A stretch of 18,542 nt of DNA from Acidobacteria bacterium UBA6911 (lineage in GTDB: Bacteria; Acidobacteriota; UBA6911). The stretch is taken from the NCBI GenBank assembly GCA_002451015.1, contig DKBB01000232.1:10099-28640 (forward strand), given 5' to 3'. The notes below the pieces were generated by a model. The model was not told the origin of the DNA. It ran no database searches and was given only the letters and a program-made list of their open reading frames with translations. Position 1 is the first letter of the stretch. Every line of letters starts with the position of its first letter. Of the stretch, positions 8,189 to 15,802 are shown one piece after another. Both the position numbers and the translations under genes were made by a program.

Positions 8189-8841
8189 TTGACCGGACAT
8201 TCCTTCTTTTTCAGCCAGTCGCACCAACCGGAAATTCCTTCCCCCGTGACGCAGGATATCTCAAAGATTTTCAGATCGGGATTAATTTTGAGGGCATTGT
8301 TTCTGAGGGTATCCGGGTTGCACGGCAGATAGGGAATGAGATCGATCTTGTTGATCAGCAGTACCGACGAATTACGGATCATTGCCGGGTATTTAAGGGG
8401 TTTGTCGTCTCCCTCTGTTGTGCTCAACACCACCACCTTCAGGGCTTCTCCGAGGTCGTAATTCGATGGGCACACCAGGTTGCCGACATTTTCGATGAAG
8501 AGCAGTTCCACTCCTGTCAAATCCAGCTTTGTCAGGGCATCCTGCACCAGGTTTGCATCCAGGTGACAGCCTCCGAGCGTGACAATCTGTACGACGGGCA
8601 CCCCGTATTGGGCAACCCGCTGCGAATCCAAGTCGGTCTGTACGTCCCCTTCTATGACGGCTATATTCATGGTATCCCGCAAACCCTGAAAGGTCCTTTC
8701 AAGGATGCTGGTTTTGCCGGATCCGGGAGAACTGACGAGGTTCAAGGTGAAAATCCCTCGCTCCTCGAAAAGGCGTCGATTCCGGACGGCGATCTGATCG
8801 TTTTTCTCAAGCACCTTCCGTTCAATAGTGATTACGCTCAT
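8185..8841 (-). CDS. hypB: HypB GTPase, nickel insertion
   Basis: The product is 218 aa. HypB is a GTPase that works with HypA to deliver nickel to the hydrogenase large subunit. Seen: P-loop SSPGSGKTS (37-45), EGDVQTDLD (64-72), the metal-site GGCHLDA with Cys92-His93, ENVGNLVCP (117-125), TTEGDDKPLKYP and the guanine-specificity NKID (164-167). It has no His-rich stretch and no N-terminal CxxCGC-type nickel motif, so it is the short form without a nickel-storage region. SD GGAGAGGG precedes ATG 8841. It follows hypA by 42 bp and overlaps hypF by 4 bp. Confidence 0.97.
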   Translation of the reverse strand: MSVITIERKVLEKNDQIAVRNRRLFEERGIFTLNLVSSPGSGKTSILERTFQGLRDTMNIAVIEGDVQTDLDSQRVAQYGVPVVQIVTLGGCHLDANLVQDALTKLDLTGVELLFIENVGNLVCPSNYDLGEALKVVVLSTTEGDDKPLKYPAMIRNSSVLLINKIDLIPYLPCNPDTLRNNALKINPDLKIFEISCVTGEGISGWCDWLKKKECPVK

Positions 8842-8883
8842 AGGACCCTCTCTCCCGCCTCAATTCCGTATCGGAATAGAGGT

Positions 8884-9231
8884 TTAATCATCCACTAACT
8901 CTATATCCACAACCTCCAGCTCCCGGCCGGAGAGAAGTTCGAGGTTAGCGCTGTTGCAGGATGGGCATGTAAAGGTAAATTCCTCCACTGTGAATTGATG
9001 TTCACAATCTCTGCACAGCGAAACTGTGGGAACCGTTTCCATTTTAAGGATAGCCTGCCTCATATCTGTTTCACTTATAATAGCGCTAAAACAGAAATCC
9101 AGAGAATCGGGCACAATCCCGGACAACTGGCCGATGCGGATCCTGATCCATTTCACCTCCGGGTACCGGTCAACAGGAACGGAATGCTGCACTATGTCCA
9201 GAATATTCCGTGCAATACCCAGTTCATGCAT
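8884..9231 (-). CDS. hypA: HypA nickel chaperone
   Basis: The product is 115 aa from ATG 9231; an in-frame extension to 9276 is rejected because HypA must begin MHELG, with His2 as nickel ligand. GAGGG lies just upstream at good spacing. The zinc site is two CxxC pairs: Cys73/Cys76 (CRDC) and Cys89/Cys92 (CPSC). IRIGQLSGIVPDSLDFCF (29-46) is the typical central block. HypA hands nickel to the hydrogenase large subunit with HypB, which lies directly downstream. It is the first clearly recognisable gene of the leftward hyp operon. Confidence 0.96.
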   Translation of the reverse strand: MHELGIARNILDIVQHSVPVDRYPEVKWIRIRIGQLSGIVPDSLDFCFSAIISETDMRQAILKMETVPTVSLCRDCEHQFTVEEFTFTCPSCNSANLELLSGRELEVVDIELVDD

Positions 9232-9303
9232 AAAAACTCCCTCGCAGGAGAATATCCGGGAGTATGCAGCAGTCAAATGATTTAACCGGTTCGTCCCCGA
9301 TCC

Positions 9304-9441
9304 TCATTTCTCCTGAAGTTTCGCCGCTTCATAAAGGCTGCGGCGCATTTGGCCTGTATGCCGGCTGACGGTTGCATACAAAGCGACAATGCCGGCAGAA
9401 AATGGAATCCCGATGGCCTCCTCCATGCATAAGAATAGCAT
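9304..9441 (-). CDS. Possible 45-aa small protein upstream of hypA
   Basis: An ORF of 45 codons starts at ATG 9441, preceded by AAGGAG at 5 nt, one of the best SD sequences in the window. The frame extends to 9519 with weaker starts. The product begins MLFLCMEEAIGIPFSAGIVA, then a more polar, basic stretch with HTGQMRRS, ending KLQEK. There may be one short hydrophobic segment (about residues 9-22), but no known family is recognised. It lies 72 bp upstream of hypA on the same strand, so it could be the first gene of the hyp transcript or a leader peptide. Chance is also possible at this length. Confidence 0.35.
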   Translation of the reverse strand: MLFLCMEEAIGIPFSAGIVALYATVSRHTGQMRRSLYEAAKLQEK

Positions 9442-9599
9442 ATTTGCTCCTTCAACCCATGACTTCGTAATACATCTAGAACAACGCTGCCACAAAAGAT
9501 CTGATTGAATCTGAAACAATCGCGCGTTACTTTACTCCAATATAAGGGTACAGAAATTCGTGCATATTATTGCTAAATGCGGCGAAAGGAGATGTAAAT

Positions 9600-10469
9600 A
9601 TGAAATTCAGGATCACACTGATCTCGGCGTTCCTGGCCACTCTGCTCTGCAGTGCAACGGCCGCGGCTGACCGGATTATTCTCAGGGACGGAACAGCCTA
9701 CTCGGGCACATTCATTCGCGGGGATTCACGGACGGTGGATTTCCGGATCCTGGGAAGAACCGAGAATTTCCAGATCTCCGACATCGCGCAGATTGTCTTT
9801 TCGGAACCGGAGAATACAGTCTCCGCACCCACTTATGCATCGCCCCCAGTATCGGAGCAATCAGTAGTTATCCCCTCTGAACCGGAGCCGATAACCGAAA
9901 CGGTACAGGCGGTTCCTCTGGAGGAGGATATCCAATATGAAAACGATAGCGGTTCTACAGTGACACTCCCGGAAGGCACGCCGTTCCTTGTGCGGACCAC
10001 AACGGCAATCGACACGGACCGGAACCGAGTCGGAGACGTGTTTGACGCGATTCTGGAAGAACCGCTGGAGCAGGACGGGTATGTGATTGCGCAACGCGGT
10101 TCGCGATTGAAAGGCAGGATCGCCTACGCAAAGGAATCGGGCAAATTGAGCGGCAGGTCGCAAATGCTGCTCGAACTGACGGAGTTGATCGCAAACGGCA
10201 GGAGGTATTACATCCGCACCACGGACCACATTGAAGAGGGATCGTCCAGAGGAAAGAAAACCGCCGCAACCGTAGGAGGCACCGCAGCTATCGGAGCCAT
10301 TATCGGGGCGATTGCGGGCGGTGGGAAAGGGGCTGCGATCGGAGCAGCGGCAGGCGCCGGTGCCGGTACGGGAGTACAAGTCCTCACGAAGGGAGAAGTA
10401 CTGAAAATCCCTGCTGAAACCGTGCTCGAATTCAAGCTTCAATCGCCCATGACAGTCAGCATACCCTGA
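9600..10469 (+). CDS. Secreted glycine-zipper protein, function unknown
   Basis: The product is 289 aa from ATG 9600, with AAAGGAG about 8 nt upstream; a TTG at 9570 is rejected. A Sec signal peptide is clear: basic start MKFR, hydrophobic core, and a likely cut after SATAAA near residue 23. A small beta-rich segment follows (RIILRDGTAYSGTF to IAQIVFSEP, about 24-68), then a Pro/Glu/Ser-rich linker, then a second beta-rich domain (about 130-210) with GTPFLVRTTTAIDTDRNRVG. A glycine zipper at about 220-260 (AAIGAIIGAIAGGGKGAAIG) ends before a short beta tail. Glycine zippers insert into or pack in membranes, so an envelope or periplasmic role is likely. I associate this architecture with Acidobacteriota, but no function is known to me. 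A strong terminator follows at 10501. Confidence 0.85.
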   Translation: MKFRITLISAFLATLLCSATAAADRIILRDGTAYSGTFIRGDSRTVDFRILGRTENFQISDIAQIVFSEPENTVSAPTYASPPVSEQSVVIPSEPEPITETVQAVPLEEDIQYENDSGSTVTLPEGTPFLVRTTTAIDTDRNRVGDVFDAILEEPLEQDGYVIAQRGSRLKGRIAYAKESGKLSGRSQMLLELTELIANGRRYYIRTTDHIEEGSSRGKKTAATVGGTAAIGAIIGAIAGGGKGAAIGAAAGAGAGTGVQVLTKGEVLKIPAETVLEFKLQSPMTVSIP

Positions 10470-10500
10470 GGTGGGATATAATCCTCATTCCTACTGTGTG

Positions 10501-10540
10501 CAGGGACCGATCTTAACAGGAGCGTCGGTCCCTGTCTTTT
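10501..10540 (+). terminator. Strong intrinsic terminator
   Basis: A perfect 10-bp stem, CAGGGACCGA (10501-10510) with TCGGTCCCTG (10525-10534), encloses a 14-nt loop and is followed by TCTTTT. It lies 31 bp after the stop of the glycine-zipper gene and ends that transcript. Confidence 0.88.
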
Positions 10541-10904
10541 CTATAAGATCCACTTAATTTTCTATTAACCATCCCGACAATAAACATTCGCCTCCTTGGG
10601 TTTTCCTTTTCTCATAAAATCTTACATGCGTAGACTATTTCCCCTGTTGTTTTAAAGAGCCTGGTATGTGAATATTTTAGCTTTGGCATTCGGAGGGCGC
10701 TCTCAAGCTCAGCATGCATGCGTGCATGCCGCCGTTGTTACGATTGCGCTTGAAGGCCCGAAAGCGGCAGCTTGCCGGCCGACTTATCAGCCGAGGCTAC
10801 AGGCGAAGGATGGCAATCCAGAAAAGCCCCGTTGCCAGTTCCTTTAAAAGATAGAAAGCCCGGAAATATTTAATAACGGCGATGCTCAATTCCATTGGAA
10901 TCTT
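10541..10904 (+). other. Intergenic stretch with hairpin-forming sequence upstream of the HAD gene
   Basis: No supported gene lies between the terminator and ATG 10905. The left part is AT-rich and holds a weak promoter-like pair, TTTAAA (10651-10656) and TATTTT (10673-10678), spaced by 16. The GC-rich part that follows can fold. GGGC (10695-10698) and TCAAGC (10703-10708) pair with GCTTGA (10748-10753) and GCCC (10756-10759), enclosing a perfect hairpin of GCATGCA (10712-10718) with TGCATGC (10723-10729) on a TGCG loop. A second hairpin, CGGCA (10765-10769) with TGCCG (10773-10777), follows. This could be a small RNA or a long 5' leader of the HAD gene; no known riboswitch class is recognised. 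Confidence 0.35.
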
Positions 10905-11600
10905 ATGTTGAAAGCAATTATTTTCGATTTTAACGGCGTAATTCTCGACGACGAACCCCTGCATTTCAAAGCAATGCAGGAAGCGGTAGCCAATCTTGGG
11001 ATTGCCCTGACCGAAGAGGATTATTGGAAGAAATACCTGCCGCTGGACGACATCGAGTGCCTGGAAACAATCTGCCGCGATCACGATGTCTTTTTGAACG
11101 ACGGGGAACGAACCCGCACACTTCAAATAAAAACGGCGTCGTATAACCGACGTCTGGGGAATCGACTCCCTATTTTTAAAGGAGCAGCTCAATTTATCGA
11201 GGCAGCCGCACGTCACTGTCCCCTGGCTATAGCTTCCGGCGCGAGCCGTGAAGAAATCGAAAACATAATGGAAGCGACAGGGCTGAACCGTCATTTTCTG
11301 GTTATTGTAGCCGCGGAAGACTTCTCTCTCGGCAAACCGCACCCTGAAAGCTTCCTGCTTGCTCTGGAAAAACTGAATTTGATCATGGACCGGAAGTCAT
11401 CCTGGATAAAGCCGGAAGAATGCCTTGTGATAGAGGATTCCGTCGGAGGCGTTTCCGGCGCCCGGGCCGCTGGCATGCGCTGCCTTGCGGTCAGCAACAG
11501 CTATCCCCCCGAAAAACTAAAGGAGGCGAACAGGGTAGTCCTCTCCCTTGAAGAGGTACAGGTTGAAAGCCTTCTCATCCTGTTCGACAACCCGGCGTGA
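10905..11600 (+). CDS. HAD-superfamily hydrolase, beta-phosphoglucomutase-like
   Basis: The product is 231 aa and has the HAD subfamily I layout with a helical cap after motif I. Motif I is IIFDFNGVILDDE with nucleophile Asp8; the usual second Asp is Asn10. Motif II is IASGAS with Ser111. Motif III Lys144 lies in SLGKPHPESF, and motif IV acidic Glu177-Asp178 in VIEDSVGG. Members act on small phosphorylated metabolites such as sugar phosphates or phosphoglycolate; the substrate here cannot be deduced. The ATG at 10905 has no good SD. The stop overlaps the next gene's GTG by 4 bp, so the two are translated together. Confidence 0.9.
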   Translation: MLKAIIFDFNGVILDDEPLHFKAMQEAVANLGIALTEEDYWKKYLPLDDIECLETICRDHDVFLNDGERTRTLQIKTASYNRRLGNRLPIFKGAAQFIEAAARHCPLAIASGASREEIENIMEATGLNRHFLVIVAAEDFSLGKPHPESFLLALEKLNLIMDRKSSWIKPEECLVIEDSVGGVSGARAAGMRCLAVSNSYPPEKLKEANRVVLSLEEVQVESLLILFDNPA

Positions 11601-12439
11601 TTGTAAATATACTCCAAGCCCGCCAGTCTTTTGCCGAAATGGCTGAATTGGACGACGCGGCATTCCCCCTGGACCGGGTTGCCCTGACTCTGGCAATGGA
11701 GGAATACCCGGGCCTGGATCTTCCGCAATATCTGAGACACCTGGACACCCTGGCCGCCCGGACCGAAGTGCTGGTCGGCCGGGACTGCACGCCTTTAGGC
11801 ATTATTGAAAGCATCAACGAAGCCCTCTTTGTCCAGGAAGGACTGCGCGGCAACAGCGAGGACTGTTACAATCCAGGGAATTATTATTTAAATGAAGTTC
11901 TCGACCGCAAACTCGGAATCCCGATTACACTCTCGGTCGTCTACATGGAAGTGGCAAAGCGCATCGGATTTCCCATAACGGGACTGGGATTTCCCGAACA
12001 CTTTCTGGTAAAACATTTCGCGGAAAGCTATGAAATCATTATCGATCCGTTCAACATGGGGCGGATTCTCACCCCAAAAGATTGCCAGGAGATGCTGGAT
12101 AAAACCGGAAACAGCTCGGTATCCATGAGTTCTTCCCTTCTTCAACCGCTGGGAAACCGCGCCATTATCACTCGAATCCTCTATAACCTCAAAAGCATAT
12201 ACGAACAGAACGAGCAGGACTATGAAGCGCTGGCGGTCATAGAGAAGATCCTTCTGCTCAATCCCGGAATTCCCTCGGAATTGCGCGATCGGGGACTGCT
12301 TTACATGCAGGCAGGCCTCTTTTCCAAGGCCCTGTCGGATCTCGAATACTATCTTGCCCATTCGAAATATCCCCGGGATCTTTCCTCCATACAGAACCAT
12401 ATCAAGACACTTCGAGATATCGTCTGCGCCGCCAACTGA
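11597..12439 (+). CDS. SirB1/transglutaminase-like protein with C-terminal TPRs
   Basis: The product is 280 aa, starting at GTG 11597, which overlaps the HAD stop (GTGA). The core matches the SirB1 family: an N-terminal helical region, then NYYLNEVLDRKLGIPITLS (about 95-113), VVYMEVAKRIGFPITGLGFP, EHFLVK and IIIDPFNMG, the transglutaminase-like fold. The end has two TPR-like helical pairs (IYEQNEQDYEALAVIEKILL and the segment around LLYMQAGLFSKALSD). The His (PEHF) and Asp (IDPF) of a transglutaminase triad are visible, but no cysteine is seen at the expected nucleophile helix, where PITLS stands, as in E. coli SirB1. The role is therefore probably binding rather than catalytic. Partner unknown; coupling to the HAD enzyme suggests a shared pathway. 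Confidence 0.9.
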   Translation: MIVNILQARQSFAEMAELDDAAFPLDRVALTLAMEEYPGLDLPQYLRHLDTLAARTEVLVGRDCTPLGIIESINEALFVQEGLRGNSEDCYNPGNYYLNEVLDRKLGIPITLSVVYMEVAKRIGFPITGLGFPEHFLVKHFAESYEIIIDPFNMGRILTPKDCQEMLDKTGNSSVSMSSSLLQPLGNRAIITRILYNLKSIYEQNEQDYEALAVIEKILLLNPGIPSELRDRGLLYMQAGLFSKALSDLEYYLAHSKYPRDLSSIQNHIKTLRDIVCAAN

Positions 12440-12745
12440 TACAAGGCAGCCCGACCTCGGCCTGGTTGCATGTGAGGCCGCATGAAACAACCTGTTTCTC
12501 GGGAGATTAAATACAGTTCGCAGGTTGTCAGTTTCCTTTAACAAATCAACGATTTAAAGTGGTTCGATAGGCCAGAATAATATCGAATATTGACAGGCAG
12601 TAAAAACTGATCCGAGTAACAGGCTCAAAATTCGCTGGAATCTAAAACCATGAACCCGTGAACGGAACTAGCGAACTTGTCAACGTGAAATCATGTCAAA
12701 TGTTCAAAGTCTCTGCAGTGAGGTTTTAAAAGTGGATGAATCAAG
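12440..12745. other. Gap between convergent genes with three inverted repeats
   Basis: No gene is supported here. Three inverted repeats lie in a row: CGGCCT (12458-12463) with AGGCCG (12475-12480); ACAACCTG (12487-12494) with CAGGTTGT (12521-12528); TTCGATA (12563-12569) with TATCGAA (12581-12587). None has a strong T tract, although TTTCCTTTAA follows the second. They probably help end the two converging transcripts. The right half (about 12645-12700) is rich in GAAC-type short motifs and reads like a degraded tandem repeat. Confidence 0.45.
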
Positions 12746-14023
12746 TTAGAGGCTCCAGACGACCTTGCCCCTGACAATCGTCATGGCGGGGCCGCCCCGG
12801 AGTTTCCAGCCCTCAAAGGGGGTATTGCGGCTCCGGGAAATGAAATTTTTCGAACACACCTCGTGACGCAAATCTGGATCGACGACGGTAATATCTGCCC
12901 ACGCTCCTTTGACCATTGTGCCCCGGTCCAGGCGAAGAATGCGTGCCGGGTTCGTGGAAAAAAGCTGCGCCATTCTTTCCAGGGACAGGATTTCCGTACG
13001 CACGAAACGGTCGTAAATCAGACCGACGGCCGTTTCGAGTCCCACAATTCCGAAAGGCGCCCGGTCGAATTCGAGCATCTTGTCGTTGATGTTGTGCGGC
13101 GCGTGATCGGTGGCTATGGCGTCGACATCACCGGAAACGATTCCCTGCACCATGGCGTCCACGTCGTCCTGAGACCGCAACGGGGGGTTCATCTTGGTAT
13201 TGGTGTCATAAGATGTGACCAGCGAGTCCGTCAGTAGCAGGTGGTGCGGCGTCACTTCACAGGTGATGGCCACCTTCCCTTTTTTCCTGGCGTTCACCAC
13301 CGCTTCCAGAGAACGCCTTGTGGAAAGATGTGCGATGTGTGCGTGGGCTCCGGTCTGTCCCGCCAGGATAGCGTCCCGCACGATCTGTAGCTCTTCGGCT
13401 GCGGGATTGATGCCGCGCAACCCGAGCAATGTCGAATAATACCCTTCATGCATCACACCGCCGGCGGCAAGGTCCGTGTCTTCACAGTGATCGATGACGG
13501 GCAGGTTAAAAAGACGGGAATACTCCATCGCCCGGCGCATGACCTGGTTGTCCTGGACGGAGTGTCCGTCGTCGCTGACAGCCACAATGCCCGACCGGTA
13601 CATTTCTCCGATTTCCGCAAGCATTTTACCCTGGCTACCCTTTGTGATGGCCCCGACGGGATAGACAGCGACCTTCGACACTTCGCGGGCCCTTTCCAGG
13701 ATGAAGGACGTGACGGCCTCCGAATCGTTCACGGGCTGCGTGTTGGGCATGCACGCCACCGCCGTAAAACCGCCGCAGGCGGCTGCATTCGTGCCCGATT
13801 CGATTGTTTCCGCGTCTTCGCGGCCGGGCTCCCGCAAATGCACATGCATATCGATAAAGCCCGGGAATACGATCAGTCCGCGCGCATCGATTTCCTTGCG
13901 TCCCTTCTTGCGGATTCGCGCCGCAATTTCAGCCACGCGACCGTCGTCTATGCCGACATCGGCGATCCTGTTCAGGTTTTGCGACGGATCCACCACCCGC
14001 CCTTTGCGTAGAATTAATTGCAT
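12746..14023 (-). CDS. pyrC: Dihydroorotase (type I)
   Basis: The product is 425 aa, the length of long (type I) dihydroorotases of the amidohydrolase family, the third step of UMP synthesis: carbamoyl-aspartate to dihydroorotate. Metal-site residues: DMHVHLREPG with His60 and His62, VSDDGHSV with Asp151/152 where type II enzymes have a carboxylated Lys, IDHCED with His179, AHLST with His232, and ATDHAPH with Asp306. The C-terminal KGAWADITVVDPD and TPFEGWKLRGGP are standard. It is the last gene of the leftward pyrR-pyrB-pyrC arm, 117 bp after pyrB. The SD is weak (GGGAA) and lies in a heptamer repeat that abuts the start. Type I enzymes often form a complex with PyrB, which fits the adjacency. 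Confidence 0.97.
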   Translation of the reverse strand: MQLILRKGRVVDPSQNLNRIADVGIDDGRVAEIAARIRKKGRKEIDARGLIVFPGFIDMHVHLREPGREDAETIESGTNAAACGGFTAVACMPNTQPVNDSEAVTSFILERAREVSKVAVYPVGAITKGSQGKMLAEIGEMYRSGIVAVSDDGHSVQDNQVMRRAMEYSRLFNLPVIDHCEDTDLAAGGVMHEGYYSTLLGLRGINPAAEELQIVRDAILAGQTGAHAHIAHLSTRRSLEAVVNARKKGKVAITCEVTPHHLLLTDSLVTSYDTNTKMNPPLRSQDDVDAMVQGIVSGDVDAIATDHAPHNINDKMLEFDRAPFGIVGLETAVGLIYDRFVRTEILSLERMAQLFSTNPARILRLDRGTMVKGAWADITVVDPDLRHEVCSKNFISRSRNTPFEGWKLRGGPAMTIVRGKVVWSL

Positions 14024-14028
14024 GAATG

Positions 14029-14093
14029 GTTCCCGCGTTTCCCGTTCCCTGTTTCCTGTTATTGAATCTTACGGATAGCAGGAAGTCGGGAAC
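14029..14093. repeat. GTTYCCY heptamer array with hairpin (pyrC-pyrB gap)
   Basis: Plus-strand heptamers: GTTCCCG 14029-14035, one spacer base, GTTTCCC 14037-14043, GTTCCCT 14044-14050, GTTTCCT 14051-14057, GTTATTG 14058-14064. The segment 14044-14062 can pair with 14075-14093 (15 of 19 positions plus wobbles, 12-nt loop). On the transcribed minus strand the array lies directly upstream of the pyrC start and provides its weak GGGAA SD. Confidence 0.65.
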
Positions 14094-14140
14094 GATACTC
14101 CTCTTCAACTCTACTTAAAACTGCTGAAAACCGCTCTCGC

Positions 14141-15091
14141 TTAATGTGTGCGCTTCTTCGCTTTCAATCCCGCATTGCCGGAAAGCAGGTACAGTACCGC
14201 CATGCGCGTGGCGATTCCGTTTGCGACCTGGTTCAGCACAACGGAGTAGTCCGCGTCGGCGACATCCGAATCGATCTCCACCCCGCGATTCATCGGCCCC
14301 GGATGCATGACAATCGTGTCTTTTTTCGCCAGGCGCATCCTTTCGCGCGTTAATCCATAAAAATTGTAATATTCCCGGGTGGACGGAATAAAGGCTTCAT
14401 TCTGCCGCTCATTCTGCACGCGGAGCATCATAATCACATCCGCGCCGTCGATGGCTTCCTCCATGCGCCCGGTTATTCTGGCTCCCAGTCTCTCGTATTC
14501 CCAGGGAATCAATGTCGGGGGACCGCACACCCAGACTTCGGCGCCGACCTTGTGGAACAGGATCGTATTCGAGCGCGCGACCCGGCTGTGGGCGATATCC
14601 CCGATGATGGCCATTTTCATCCCGTCCAGCTTCTTTTTCACCGTCAGGACCGTCAATGCATCCAGAAGCGCCTGGGTCGGGTGCTCATGCATGCCGTCGC
14701 CAGCATTGATGATGGAAGCGTGGCACTCCTTTGCAAGAAGATGGGGCGCCCCGGCCGACCCATGGCGGATGACGATGATATCGGGCGACATAGCTTCAAG
14801 GGTGCGGGCGGTATCGAGCAGAGTTTCCCCCTTGGAAACGCTGCTTGTGGATGCGGAGAAGTTCAGGATATCCGCGCTCAGCCGCTTCTCGGCAAGCTCG
14901 AAAGAAGACCGGGTGCGCGTGGAAGGCTCGAAAAACAGGTTGATGACGGTTTTCCCCCGCAGGGGCGGGACTTTCTTGACCGGGCGGGCAGCGACTTCCT
15001 TCAGCGCCTCCGCCGTGTCCAGGATAAGCTGAATATCCTCCACCGACAACTGCTCGATACCTAGAAGATCTTTATGTCTGAGCGACGCCAT
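14141..15091 (-). CDS. pyrB: Aspartate carbamoyltransferase catalytic subunit
   Basis: The product is 316 aa, usual for the catalytic chain. It joins carbamoyl phosphate and aspartate, the committed step of pyrimidine synthesis. Motifs: [13 protein letters not shown] with the carbamoyl-phosphate STRTR at 57-61, [12 protein letters not shown] with the active-site Lys87 of the neighbouring chain, HPTQALLD (137-144), the aspartate-binding MMLRVQNER block, and [12 protein letters not shown]. No pyrI regulatory-chain gene is present, so control is likely at the level of PyrR or through a PyrC complex. A weak SD, CGGAAG, precedes ATG 15091. It lies 120 bp after pyrR. Confidence 0.97.
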   Translation of the reverse strand: MASLRHKDLLGIEQLSVEDIQLILDTAEALKEVAARPVKKVPPLRGKTVINLFFEPSTRTRSSFELAEKRLSADILNFSASTSSVSKGETLLDTARTLEAMSPDIIVIRHGSAGAPHLLAKECHASIINAGDGMHEHPTQALLDALTVLTVKKKLDGMKMAIIGDIAHSRVARSNTILFHKVGAEVWVCGPPTLIPWEYERLGARITGRMEEAIDGADVIMMLRVQNERQNEAFIPSTREYYNFYGLTRERMRLAKKDTIVMHPGPMNRGVEIDSDVADADYSVVLNQVANGIATRMAVLYLLSGNAGLKAKKRTH

Positions 15092-15105
15092 AACTTCCGC
15101 CCGAG

Positions 15106-15133
15106 GTTTCCTGTTATCCGAAACTGAAATCCT
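15106..15133. repeat. Degenerate GTTYCCY heptamers (pyrB-pyrR gap)
   Basis: GTTTCCT 15106-15112 and GTTATCC 15113-15119 are followed by looser heptamers GAAACTG and AAATCCT up to 15133. The twelve bases GTTTCCTGTTAT are identical to 14051-14062 in the pyrC-pyrB gap. The array lies just upstream of the pyrB start on the minus strand. Confidence 0.5.
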
Positions 15134-15211
15134 GTCAAACAGCTATAGAACACAAACGATTTTTCAGCCCTTATATTGATGGCGTTCCATTGCCGTTTCG
15201 TTTCCATCCAT

Positions 15212-15775
15212 CTACTTAGCGGTCTTTTTCCCAGGTTTTCTCAAGAGAACGACCTGCTCCTCGCCATCCTCTTCGTTCAAACGCACCTCTATGGTTTCAT
15301 TTTCAGCAATTTCTATTCGCTTTCCCACGTAATCGGCCTGGATGGGAAGTTCGCGCCCTCCGCGATCCATCAGCACCGCCAGCTGGATTTTTTTGGGCCG
15401 TCCGAGATCCATGATCCCGTCCAAGGCGGCGCGTATCGTCCGGCCGGTATACAGTACATCGTCCACCAGTACCAGGCTGAGATTATTGACATTGAAATCG
15501 ATCAAGGTTTCGCGCAGTATGGGGTGGTCGCTGACGGCCGTAAGGTCGTCCCGGTACAGCGTGATGTCCAGGATACCGGAGGCAACGGGACGCTTGAGTA
15601 TCGCCCCTATTTTATCGCGCAGCCGCTCGGCCAGGTGCACCCCGCGGCTTCGGATACCGATGAAGGCGAAATCATCTTCGGGGCTCAACTTTTCGATAAT
15701 TTCCGCAGAGATCCTTGCCAGAGCAAGGTCGATCTCTTCGGCCTTCATCAGAAGCTTCCCTTTAGCTTTCTTCAT
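15212..15775 (-). CDS. pyrR: PyrR, pyr operon regulator / uracil phosphoribosyltransferase
   Basis: The product is 187 aa from ATG 15775. PyrR is a phosphoribosyltransferase-fold protein that binds pyr mRNA in response to UMP; many members also convert uracil and PRPP to UMP. Seen: IGIRSRGVHLAERL (39-52), LDITLYRDDL, the PRPP loop SLVLVDDVLYTGRTIRAAL and AVLMDRGGRELPIQADYVGK. The frame extends to GTG 15832, but that codon lies at or upstream of the predicted -10 box, so it is rejected; ATG 15748 is a second option. First gene of the leftward arm pyrR-pyrB-pyrC and divergent from pyrK, so it probably controls this cluster. Its own short leader carries a PyrR-loop-like motif. Confidence 0.95.
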   Translation of the reverse strand: MKKAKGKLLMKAEEIDLALARISAEIIEKLSPEDDFAFIGIRSRGVHLAERLRDKIGAILKRPVASGILDITLYRDDLTAVSDHPILRETLIDFNVNNLSLVLVDDVLYTGRTIRAALDGIMDLGRPKKIQLAVLMDRGGRELPIQADYVGKRIEIAENETIEVRLNEEDGEEQVVLLRKPGKKTAK

Positions 15776-15802
15776 GGTGGAAATCGTGCTGAAAAATAAT
15801 TG

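Noticed and set aside
9232..9276. 15-residue N-terminal extension of HypA
   Set aside because: HypA requires MHELG at the very N-terminus, with His2 as nickel ligand, and an SD precedes ATG 9231.
9442..9599. Sigma54-type promoter for the hyp operon (TGGCAG-like sequence upstream)
   Set aside because: The GG/GC spacing of a -24/-12 promoter is not met.
9861..10442. 193-codon open frame on the minus strand
   Set aside because: Shadow of the glycine-zipper gene, caused by its GC-rich, repetitive codons.
10797..11342. 181-codon open frame on the minus strand
   Set aside because: It mostly overlaps the well-supported HAD gene in antisense and has no recognisable domain.
11888..12544. 218-codon open frame on the minus strand
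   Set aside because: Antisense to the SirB1-like gene; composition looks like a shadow frame and no family signature is seen.
13448..14011. 187-codon open frame on the plus strand
   Set aside because: Antisense to pyrC, whose motifs are complete on the other strand.
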